Assembly: GCA_963693315.1 (NCBI GenBank)
Contig: OY856188.1
Coordinates: forward strand, 97,438,915 to 97,502,914
Direction of reading: 5' to 3'
Length of the DNA: 64,000 nt
From: Diogma glabrata
Taxonomy: Eukaryota > Arthropoda > Insecta > Diptera > Cylindrotomidae
Program-made: the position numbers and the translations under genes
Notes under the pieces: generated by a model
Told to the model about the DNA's origin: nothing
What the model saw: the letters and a program-made list of their open reading frames with translations, nothing else
Database searches by the model: none
In this document: positions 54,840 to 64,000 of the stretch, piece after piece
Layout: every line of letters starts with the position of its first letter
Position numbering within the stretch: the stretch's first letter is position 1

Positions 54840-57010
54840 AGGTGGTTGTGTTTTCTGCATAGGATCTTGATGATAATTTGGCAAGTGATACAAGTTCACT
54901 TGAAAACGGAAGATCTGGATTCATTTCAAATTTGGACAAAATGGCGGGGGGTCTCCCGAACACCTCTAAGTTTAAATCTTGAATAACTTCTGATCCCGGA
55001 CCACGATCTTATTGAAACTTGGTATATAAGGTTTTAGTGCTGTTTTCAATATTTCTGCATATCAACTTCCAGTTTGTCACTTTCGGCTAAAAAGTTTTTT
55101 TTTTCAGGGGCTTATCCCTACTGTAGCCTACACTTACCGATCGATTTTCATGAAACGTTGGTAAAAGCTTTCAAAAAACATGAGAAAGATTTTATCAGCT
55201 TTTGGAATACATTGGATAAAGGGTTTGGGGGTCCACCATACAACAGGTGGTTTTTTCCGCAATGTTTTTAAATGAATTTTGATGACACTTTGGAAAAAGA
55301 TGCAAACATGTATGACAAAGAACTGATTAGTTTTTGAGCGATATTGAACAAAATGGTGTGGGGTTCCTGGAGCACCTGTTTTTTTGAAAGCTCTATAGCA
55401 TCTGTACCTCATAATCAAATTAGATGAAACTTGGTGCATGACTATTTAGTACAGTTCACAATAGTTCTGCATCTCAATTTCCGGCTTTTCACTTCCGGTA
55501 AAAAAAATTTTTTGTACTTTTTTGAAGTATTTTTAGAGTCTTTATGCACACTACAGCCTACAATAACGAAGTGATTATGATGAAACTTATGAAAAAAATC
55601 CAATTAGTGTGAGAAGATAATGATCATCTTTTGGGACACATTGATCAATATGGCGGGGGGTCTACCATACAAATGCTGACTTTTCACATTTTGTTTTTTC
55701 AGTTTGTTGGGAGCATACAGACTTCTTTCATTAATTTATTTAATGACACTTTGAAAAAAGATGGAAACTTAAGTAACAAAGAACTGATTAGTTTTTGGAC
55801 AATATTGGGATAAGTGGTGGGTGTCCTCCCAAACACCTGTTTAATGTGTCATCATTTCCAATGTTTGTTGGGAGCACACAGCATTCGTTCGTGAATAAAT
55901 TTTCATGACACTTTGGTAGTTGATTCAACTATGTATGGCAAGAAACTGATTAGTTTTTTAGCGATAGTGAACAAAGTGGTGGGGGCTGTCCCATATACCT
56001 GTTCTTTTGAAAGCTCAATAACATCTGTACCTGATAATCGAATTGGATGAAACTTGGTACATGAGCATTTAGTACGGTTCACATCAGTTCTGCATCCCAA
56101 CTTCCGGTTTTCATTTCCGGCAAACATTTTTTTTGTAAACACACTACAGCCTACAATAATGAAGTGATTATAATGAAACTTATGGAAAGGGTCCAGTTAG
56201 TGTGAGACGATAATTATCATCTTTTGGAACACATTGATCAAAGTGGCGGGGGTCTACCATACAACTGCTGACTTTTCACACTTTGTTTTTAAAGTTTGTT
56301 GGGAGCATACAGACTTCATTCATTAATCAATTCTAATGACAATTTGAAAAAAGATGGAGACTTAAATGACAAAGAACTGATTAGTTTTTGGACAATATTG
56401 GGATAAGTGGTATGGGGCCTCCCGAACACCTGTTTACTGTGTCATCATTTTTTTAATGTTTGTTGGGAGGGATCACATAGCATTCGCTCGTGAACGAATT
56501 TTGATGACACTTTGGAAAAAGATGCAAACATGTATGGGAAGGAACTGATTATTTTTTGAGCGATAATGAACAAAGTGGTGGGGGGTGTCCCAAACACCTG
56601 TTTTTTTGAAAGGTCAATAACATCTTTACCTGATAATAAAATTGGATGAAACTTGGTGCATAAGCATTTAGTATGATTTAAAATAGTTCTGCATCCCAAC
56701 TTCCGGTTTTTTACTTCCGGTAAAAAAATTTTTTTTTAATTGTTTGAAGTTTTTTTAGAGTCTTTATGCACACTACAGCCTATAATAATGAAGTTATTAT
56801 GATGAAACTTATGGAAAAGGTTCCAATTAGTGTAAGAAGATAATCATCATCTTTTGGAACACATTGATCAAAGTAGTACCATACAACTGCTGAGTCCGAA
56901 CTACGAAGTCGTCGAAGTCATTGGTTAGCTTTTAATTAAAGTATTTGATGGATATTAGCTCATTATATATCCACAACACTATGTTTCCAGAGCTGTGGTG
57001 AAGTCAGCCT
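54840..57010 (+). repeat. Family D repeat, forward copy 2 (longest)
   Basis: It begins within subunit 1 ('gcataggatcttgatgataa', 'cggggggtctcccgaacacc') and runs through at least seven related subunits to the terminal block 'tttccagagctgtggtgaag'...'catcagcgtcgcaatat', which is the reverse complement of 3325-3370. Two subunit classes alternate: one with 'gatgaaacttggt.cat' and 'cagttctgcatcccaacttc', the other with 'gtgattatgatgaaacttat' and 'cttttgggacacattgatca'. No protein is encoded. Confidence 0.78.
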
Positions 57011-57112
57011 ATGCATCAGCGTCGCAATATTTTTTTGTTGGTTTTGTTTTATACATATACACACATGAAACAAAGTAGATTTAATAGGCAAATAGGCAAA
57101 AAATTCAAAGGG

Positions 57113-57300
57113 ACTTCTTTGTGCGTACATCGTACAAATAGAATGCTTTGACTGAATCAATATTCTCGAGTGCCTTCAATCCACAAACATTTAAAAAAAA
57201 ACGTCCACTATCACCTCAGAACGCTTGTTGTTGTGGGACCTAGATCTTAAAAGGTATCTTTGTGTTATTGTGATACATATTGTATTCCATTTTCAAAATT
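57113..57300 (+). mobile_element. LINE 3'-end fragment
   Basis: The plus strand matches 15560-15770: 'gggacttctttgtgcg', then 'tcaatccacaaacatttaaa', 'cacctcagaacgc', 'gttgttgtgggacct', 'cttaaaaggtatctttgtgt'. The C-terminus of the RT is frameshifted and stopped. The A-tail is lost. Confidence 0.75.
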
Positions 57301-57890
57301 CCAGAAAATATTCCAAAAACTATAACAAAACCAAAAATTTCCATATCCAATTTCATGTTCAATTACATTTCATGTCATATAAATAATTAATTTCATTTTT
57401 TTACCAAAAAATTAAGTAAAAACATGAAAATCATTCTTTTGACACACATGAAAACATTTTTTGACAACATTCTAATGCAATAATCTAGTTTTTGGTCTCA
57501 CATACCAATCCCGACGATCAAGATTATTTTCAAATTTAATGTTCCTATACTCCTATAATCACTTAAAATGAACGTTTTTTAAGCAAACAATATGCAAATT
57601 TCCTTGTTTTTACACACTGCTGGTACAGCTATCAAACACATCATCCTTTCGTGTCTTACAATTGAGTTTACCTATTTTAAGAAACAAACATTTTTGAAAT
57701 CCCTCCAGCAGTTTTCTAGATTTCATTTAATTTCGGTACATTTATTTTTTCAGACATACATTTTTTTGCGTTTCTAGAATAATGAGTTCCTAGAACGTTG
57801 AGAAATTCCAAAAAAAGTGATGAGAATGTAATATTTAGGTCTTTCAGACCGAAGTAAATTCCTTTTGAATATTAAAACGAAGTAAATAAA
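57301..57890 (-). repeat. Family C repeat, reverse copy
   Basis: Its reverse complement follows 26920-27400: 'acttcggtctgaaagaccta', 'tgtatgtctg', 'ctggagggatttcaaaaa', 'aaaaaacgttcattttaagt', 'cttgatcgtcgggattggta', 'actagattattgcatta'. The GC-rich block of the 27-kb copy is replaced here by AT-rich sequence. Confidence 0.7.
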
Positions 57891-60199
57891 TATGTCTATG
57901 CGAAACTGGGAAACTTATACAATATTAAAACTAGGAAATTTTGCTTACTAAAAATATTTTGCTTATTAAAATATATATCGTAAAAAAAATTTGTTTAGTG
58001 ATCACTTGATTGTGACTAAGGTCTGTATTAATCAGAGAATTTTAAAATTAGCTCGTCGATTATCTGAAAAAAAAAAAGAAAAAATGAGGGGTTTTGTAAA
58101 TATTTTGTGCTGGTGATAAAATAACCCTAGAGTGAATTAAAGATATATCTTTTGTTAAAATAAACCATACGATTCCTGTGTATACCGGATCCATAAAAAA
58201 AATATTTCTCTAGTATTAAGTATCAAAATTATTAAGTGCTAAATTTGTCGCATTGAAAGCTTAAGTGACAGTGAATAACAAAAAATGTGCTTGTGAGTAG
58301 TTTAATTAATAAAACCGTTGACTAAGTATATTTAGATACTATTACTAAATTTTCATCGTTACGTTTGGCTTATGTTTCCAGCTCCACTATAGTCAACCAG
58401 AATATATTATACAACATCACTTAAATAATTAGAAGAAAGTGGTTTTCTTTTCTTGTAACAAAAAAGGACAAATATTTAATTTTTGTTGCTTTTTTCCTAT
58501 AAAAATTGTATTAGTGTGGGTTTTTGCCCTTTTTTATTCCTTTCAAGATTCATTCAATTTCAAAATCCTTTTTGTTTTGACACAGTTTTGTAGTTTTGAC
58601 TCAGGGTGCCTCGAAATCTATAGACCAGAAAAGTTTAAAGTTAAATTGAGTTTAAACGAACTAATCGATTTGGATTAATTTTTATTTGTTTAAAAAGTAC
58701 TAAGTAAGTCTTTAAAAAATTATTACACCGATAAAAAAAATTATATTGAAAAAATTTATTCAGAAAATAACTCAAGTTAAAATTATTATATCATAAAAAA
58801 TAAGAAAACACGGGCCTGGCTAAAAGGTTTATCTCAACAAAAAAAACTGGTTTGTTGACGAAATAAACCCATTTGAATATTTACTAACAAAAAATATATT
58901 AGGCCTGCATTTTTCAATTTATTATAATTTAATAATTTTACCTTGAGTATTTACTGAAAGTATTTTGTCTTCACTGCAGTGGTGCTTTTGCTGGAATGCA
59001 AATATCTGAAATTTTTAGAACTAAGTTGTTTATAATATACGATAATTAGTTAATTGTATGCCTTTTATACTATAATATAAAGGATAATTCGTCATCTGTA
59101 TGTCAAATTTCGGGAAACTACAAACCTGGCATATTTTGTGTTAGCAAAGACACAACAAATTAGTTTTTCACGTCCACAAAATAAAATATCTGTTTGTATA
59201 TAATATGAGCATGTTCTGGATAAAATACTTGATCTTTAGATAAAACAATTTCTTTTACAAATCTCTATTTGATACCTGTTAAATAAAAATAGAATCGGTA
59301 AACTTGTTTTTAATAAACGGAACAAAACACAAAAAAAATCGAACTAATAATAGATTCAAATAAACTTTTTACGGAAAAAAAATAAACGTTTGTCTGTAAT
59401 TTTAATATGCTTTGGGTAAAAAAAAGCAGATAAATGTCATTTTTGTGAAAAATGTTTTTTTTTTATGTTAGAAACATTAAAATTTAAACAAATCATATAC
59501 AAATAATAATAAAATTAGATAGAATAATATTTCATGAAAATTCCCAATTCCCTTCCTACAATTCACATAATTTCAAGAATTTAATGTAAAAACCCCCGTA
59601 TAATAAATAAAAATGTCCATTATGAGGTATCCATTTTCTAGTGACAGTAGAGAAATTTAACTTAAAAATTTACTTAAAGTTAAAATTGGGATTCCACTTG
59701 TACAGTCAGTCCAGTAACAGAGCAATAATGATGATCAGTATATTGCATCAGTGACCGAATACTGGCATCCATGACTGTGCCAATAAAAAATAAAGATATA
59801 AATTTAAATAAATTAAATACAAAATAATTAAATAAAAATAAAATTGTCTACCAAAAAAAAAACCAACCTTATCAATACCTATTACATAGTCTTTCAGCCA
59901 AGAAGCAGCCATAACTAAACTATAGGCGAAATTTTTAAAACTATATATTTCTAAAATGGATATTACTCTAACGAATTTTAACCCAATGACAAAGATCGGT
60001 CAATTCATGGTTGCAGTACTGGCTCTATAGCAATAGCCAATTAATGTTAACCATTAACGTGCCATTGCTTGGCCATTAAAAGTAAAGTGTACTGGCAATA
60101 TTCTATAAACCGTAAATCGGCTGATTTATGGCCCAATAGCAATAGCCAAGTACTGTTAACCAGTTTTCAGCAAAGTTTTGTAAAAGTTTGCTATTTACC
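57891..60199. other. AT-rich noncoding DNA upstream of Kir copy 2
   Basis: I found no conserved exon, RNA gene or repeat match over this 2.3 kb. A short 'caatagccaa.tactgttaacca'-like block occurs twice (60030 and 60140), with an inverted 'ccattgcttggcc' between. The first coding exon of Kir copy 2 may lie here, but I could not recognise it. Confidence 0.4.
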
Positions 60200-60455
60200 T
60201 TTTAATTTACTTTTATTTTCTCTATTCTATCATAAAATATTGGCCTATGTCATATTTTGTTAATGATAGGATTTTTTGTTTAGTTATCCATTCTTTAACA
60301 AAAAATTTAAAAAAACAAAAAAAAAAAGATTTACGTCCACCAACACCTCTGAACGTATGTTGTTGTGGGACCTTGGTCTTAAAAGGTTTTTATGTGTTAT
60401 TGTGACACATATTGTAATTCCTACTACACAGCACATTTTATTAAAAAAAAAAAAA
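60200..60455 (+). mobile_element. LINE 3'-end fragment with poly(A)
   Basis: Carries 'cctatgtcatattttgttaa', then the LINE tail 'cacctctgaacgtatgttg', 'aaaaggtttttatgtgttat', 'cctactacacagcacatttt' and an A-run. It is the inverted relative of 6913-7210, including the pre-tail part. Confidence 0.75.
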
Positions 60456-61058
60456 TGGGGCAGTGCTTGGCCGTATTTCAGAGTCTGGCAAACCCTTGGA
60501 GTATTCGGGACTGTTACTCCCGTAGATTAAAAATTCAAACAATTTAAAAATCAGCTAAAACAATTAATTATCTTAAAACAATGAAATTAATTTCGTTGAT
60601 TCTAACTTGTTCATCGGAGGGACAAAAATTCATATCGTAAATATTTGAGTTTATTTAAAATGAAAATTAATTTTATATTAATTCCAAAACTATAATAACT
60701 TTGAGATGGTTACATTATTAGTTGGGCTTAATTAAGTCTAGAATTATTTAATATTAGTCATTTATTGAATAATTCTAGAATTCATCCGAAACACGAAAAA
60801 TGAGAAGTGGAGTTTTTTTTTGAAAAACTTCCAACCATATCTAAAATTCCAATTACTTCTTTACTTACCTGAGATACATTGATTTAAAAAATCCGCAATA
60901 AATTGGTTATTTATTATATTTCATTAAAAATTCAAAATACAAAAAACAATAAATGAATATAACATAATATTCGCATCTCATGTGTCATATGTCATGTATG
61001 TTGTATGTTATATACAGAAAAAAATACAAATAAAATATTTCTTTTGTTTTGTTTATAG
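60456..61058 (+). other. Intron DNA upstream of Kir copy 2, partly shared with copy 1
   Basis: Segments match the intron before copy 1: 'aaaacaatgaaattaatttc' (60578; 1424), 'tcattaaaaattcaaaatac' (60922; 1503), and 'tcatgtgtcatatgtcatgt' with 'gttgtatgttatat' (60978; 1548-1613). A block of about 250 bases (60640-60890) is present only here. So the duplication that made the two genes included upstream intron. Confidence 0.65.
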
Positions 61059-61333
61059 AAACACGGGATCTTATCGCGTCAGCATGAGAAAAGCTCAAGA
61101 ACGTATTATTTTTAAAAACGGCGAATGCAATGTCGTTCAATCCAAACTATCTAAAAAACGGTTAAGATTTTTAAAAGATATATTTACAACATTAGTGGAT
61201 TCTCAATGGCGATGGACTCTATTAGTATTTACATTAAGTTTTGTATTATCGTGGTTAGGATTCGCAGTTATTTGGTGGTTAATTGCCTTTACACATGGTG
61301 ATTTAGAAGAGTCTCATCTTCCACCAACAGAAA
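61059..61333 (+). CDS. Irk2-like: Kir channel copy 2, exon with N-terminal domain and M1
   Basis: It has the same length (275 nt) and phases as the copy 1 exon: acceptor ttgtttatag, donor GTAGGA. It encodes FKNGECNVVQSKLSKKRLRF, DIFTTLVDSQWRWTLLVFTL and IWWLIAFTHGDLEESHLPPT. An internal Met (MRKAQERI, 61084) could serve as a start but copy 1 has none there, so an upstream coding exon is more likely. Substitutions relative to copy 1 are mostly conservative, which points to a functional paralogue. Confidence 0.9.
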
Positions 61334-61397
61334 GTAGGAATAAATAATCAAGTTGTTCTAGTTAAATTCAATTTTAATATAAAATATTAAATTCTAG

Positions 61398-62183
61398 ATA
61401 AAACTGGATGGACTCCTTGTGTTTCCAATATATATAATTTCACATCATGCATTCTCTTTTCCATGGAAACGCAAACTACAGTCGGGTATGGCTGCCGATC
61501 AACTACTGAAGAATGTCCTGAAGCAATTTTTGTTATGGGCCTTCAATCGATTTATGGTGTTATGCTTCAAGCATTTATGGTTGGTGTTGTTTTTGCAAAA
61601 ATGACGCGTCCAAAACATCGAACACACACACTTTTATTTTCCAAAAATGCTGTTCTTTGTCAACGTGACAGTACGTTATGTCTTATGTTCCGTTTTGGTG
61701 ATATGCGAAAAAGTAGTATTATTGGTGCTAATATAAGAGCACAACTTATTAAATCAAAATTAACAAAAGAAGGAGAAACGATGACACAACATAAAACAGA
61801 ATTAGAAATCGGAACAGATGGATGTTCATCGGACTTATTCTTTATCTGGCCGTTGGTCGTTGTTCATCGTATAACACCAGAATCACCTTTATTCAATATG
61901 TCGGCAGCTGATATGATACATGAACGTTTTGAAATTGTTGTCATCCTTGAAGGAACGGCTAAATCAACTGGACAAGCAACTCAAGCTCGTACAAGTTATT
62001 TGAACACAGAAATATTATGGGGACATCGTTTTGATCCAGTTGTTTCGTATAATCAAGATCGTCAAGCGTATGAAATCGACTATTCAAAATTCAACGAAAC
62101 AACACAAGTTTATACGCCATTATGTTCCGCAAAAGAATTGCAAGAATTGTATAAAATGCAAGAAGAATTTAGAACAACTAATG
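61398..62183 (+). CDS. Irk2-like: Kir channel copy 2, exon with pore, M2 and cytoplasmic domain
   Basis: A 64-nt intron (61334-61397) precedes this 786-nt exon, the same length as in copy 1. The pore filter reads METQTTVGYGC, so GYG is kept while the His before it is Thr and the residue after it is Cys. The disulfide cysteines (TPCV, EECPE), M2 with Gln at the rectification position (GVMLQAFMVGVVFAK) and the cytoplasmic domain (FGDMRKSSIIGANIRAQLI, FFIWPLVVVH, EILWGHRFDPV) are intact. It ends at a GTGGGT donor, so at least one more exon is needed; none was recognised in the remaining 1.8 kb. Reading through the donor would add only GGWKS before a stop. Confidence 0.92.
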
Positions 62184-62616
62184 GTGGGTGGAAAAGTTAA
62201 AGTGAAAGCAAATTGAGTTGTTCGAGTTAATGTTTTTTTTAACTACTATGAATACCCCAATGAGAAGCAATTTTTCACAACCTATTTCAATAATAATAAC
62301 AAAACTTTACCTAGGTTAATAATGACAAATTTTCTTTTATCTTTAATTTAAATGAACAAAAAAACACAAACATATAATACACAAACATATAATACACACA
62401 TATAATACACATATAATACACAAACAAATAATTGTATAAATGAAATCAATAATTTATATAAATGAATTATTGTAATTATAATCATAAATGAATTATTGTA
62501 ATTATAATTTAAAATATCAAGTAGCCTGGCGTTTAGTTCCATAATAATAAAATGAAACAAGGAAATGCAATTATTATTTGATTGTTTTTTTTTGTTTATT
62601 TGAATTAAAAATAAAA
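62184..62616 (+). other. Intron start of Kir copy 2, with a microsatellite
   Basis: The first 60 bases resemble the corresponding intron of copy 1. An 'acatataatacaca' microsatellite lies at 62365-62430. No exon equivalent to option A or option B of copy 1 is visible. Confidence 0.5.
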
Positions 62617-62723
62617 GAATAGTATATTCTTGTATGAGCTAGAATGAAGGCAATTCTTCACGAGGATGAAGTTCATCCTCATGAAGAATTGCCTTCATCC
62701 TAAGCGAATACAAGATACTATTT
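62617..62723. ncRNA. 107-nt near-perfect hairpin
   Basis: Arms of about 50 bases pair with few mismatches: 'gatgaaggcaattcttcatg' on one side and 'cgaggatgaa' next to the turn, with outer 'aatagtat.ttgtat' stems. The loop is only a few bases. Length fits either a precursor of a small RNA or a very short MITE. There is no expression evidence, so the type is provisional. Confidence 0.35.
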
Positions 62724-63182
62724 TATCCACGACTACAAATATTTCAAATAATTTCATTCAAGATTTCCTGTAAATGTTTATATCGCCATATTGAATGAAA
62801 TGAAAAACAAAACCAAACATGTTTGATTATTTTAGATTTTATATATGTATTGTTCTTGTTTTAACTGGTTTATATTACTATACCAACAAATCAAGTTTTT
62901 AATTTGTTAGGGGAATTTGAATTAATAAAGCGTAATGAAATAAATAAAAAAGAATTTGATATATAGAAAAGGAATGAATACAATTCCAATGAAAGATATA
63001 CGCATGGAAAGTATATATTCTTTAGTAGTCGTGAATAAAATATATTAATCGTCGACTTGGAACCAACCCGTGGTATGGTTAATAAATATATAATTATTAG
63101 TGTTAGATAAGTATTTAAAATTTTTTTTTGGATTAAATATCTTATATTTTAATACGCTAACGAAAAATTTTGTGGAGCCTAA
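62724..63182. other. AT-rich noncoding DNA
   Basis: No gene seen. Ends with the TAA copy that flanks the next element. Confidence 0.4.
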
Positions 63183-63598
63183 GGCTGTATTCTAAACCAA
63201 AACTTATTTGAAACTTATTTGTGGAGACTTACTTATTTGAATAAGTAACCTAAATAGGTGACTTATTTGAAATTTTTTTTTCATAGAAAAATCTAATTCG
63301 ATTTGACTGTGTCAAATATTTTTATGTTTGTTTACAAAATGATTTTAAACAATAAATTTCTTTTTCGATAAAATTAATGTAATAATTTAAGATGAAAAAA
63401 ATAGTTTTGAAAACTCTTTAATTGATCAAATTAAATGAATCGTTTTAATTAAATTTTTTTTCGAATTTGTTTTTTGTTGCTGTCAAAATAAGTAAGCTAA
63501 ATCGTTTAGAATAGCTTTTAAATACTTATTTAAAATGGCGGTAAATAAGTAAGTCTACATAAATAAGTTTCAAATAAGACGTCGTTTAGAATTCAGCC
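63183..63598. mobile_element. 416-bp TIR element with TAA target duplication
   Basis: The ends GGCTGTATTCTAAAC and GTTTAGAATTCAGCC are inverted, and the subterminal parts also pair ('cttatttgaaacttatttgt' against 'ataaataagtttcaaataag'; 'agacttacttattt' against 'aaataagtaagtct'). TAA stands at 63180-63182 and 63599-63601. GGCT ends and a TAA duplication match the element at 14272-16635, so both fit the PIF/Harbinger group. Confidence 0.85.
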
Positions 63599-63601
63599 TA
63601 A

Positions 63602-64000
63602 GGCTTTTTTATTCGAATTTTGATTGATTTCAAATTTTCAGTGCTAACTGATATTACTGTAACTTAGGTTTTAGAGATTTTTGGGGATTTATCGGATCAT
63701 AAACGAAAAAGTTATTATATACTAAAAACTTTTTATATACATATGCATTATAAGTTTACATACATACAAAAACGAAATTAAATTTAAAACTTAAAAATTT
63801 ATTTTATTTTTTTATGTTTTCTTTTTTATATATTCTTTGGTAGATGGAATTTCATTTTAGTCTTCTTATGTCTTCGTACATGGAAGGTTAGATCGAGTCG
63901 TCGGAATAAAAGAGATTATATGCGTAATAATGTTGATTTTATGAATGATGAAATTTATTTTTTTATATTTTCCATTTTATATATTCTTTGGTAGTGGGTA
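63602..64000. other. AT-rich noncoding DNA at window end
   Basis: A block 'ttttatatattctttggtag' occurs twice (63825 and 63975). No gene seen. Confidence 0.4.

Overview
The window is AT-rich eukaryotic nuclear DNA, most likely from an insect and probably a fly (Diptera). The host genes are intron-containing inward-rectifier potassium channels of the insect Irk1/Irk2 type. Almost everything between them is transposable-element DNA: LINEs, Ty3/gypsy elements, foldback and TIR elements, a Tigger/pogo relic and tandem arrays. A 200-base run of N at 28850-29049 is an assembly gap. I cannot name the species.

Host genes. Two copies of a Kir channel gene lie in the same orientation at the two ends, 1662-3244 and 61059-62183. 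Each copy has a 275-nt exon (N-terminal domain, M1) and a 786-nt exon (pore, M2, cytoplasmic domain), with the same splice phases. Copy 1 also has two candidate alternative C-terminal exons that accept the same splice phase. First coding exons are not identified for either copy, and the 3' exon of copy 2 lies outside the window or was not found.

Layout. 0.65-1.26 kb: family C repeat. 1.66-3.24 kb: Kir copy 1. 3.3-5.6 kb: family D repeats in reverse orientation, split by a Tigger-like transposase relic. 6.1-7.2 kb: an LTR with tRNA-Lys-type primer site and a LINE tail. 9.3-12.5 kb: a decayed gypsy element. 13.8-16.6 kb: LINE relics nested with two TIR elements that carry TAA target duplications. 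17.2-18.0 kb: a nested foldback. 18.6 kb: pseudogene of an orphan arthropod protein family. 19.1-21.2 and 23.9-26.1 kb: two nearly identical 2.1-kb composite repeats, each with a 0.6-kb palindrome. 21.6-23.7 kb: a solo LTR. 26.8-28.8 kb: family C. 29-43.7 kb: a young gypsy element on the minus strand. 43.7-46.4 kb: a LINE with a long intact EN/RT frame. 46.9-57.9 kb: foldbacks, T-rich DNA, family D and family C. 60.2 kb: LINE tail. 61.1-62.2 kb: Kir copy 2. 62.6-63.6 kb: a hairpin and a TIR element.

The most unusual object is the minus-strand gypsy element ending at 43657. Its Gag begins with a complete RING-H2 domain (ubiquitin-ligase type). Its LTRs are about 4 kb, built largely of tandem repeats, with inverted ends TGTAATG...CATTACA. 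Its primer site is an 18-base match to the tRNA-Lys 3' end. A degraded tRNA-Lys-like sequence sits in its 3' untranslated region. Gag and Pol overlap in a -1 relation near a run of seven G. Gag, protease, RT, RNase H and integrase motifs are all intact, so it may be a recently active element.
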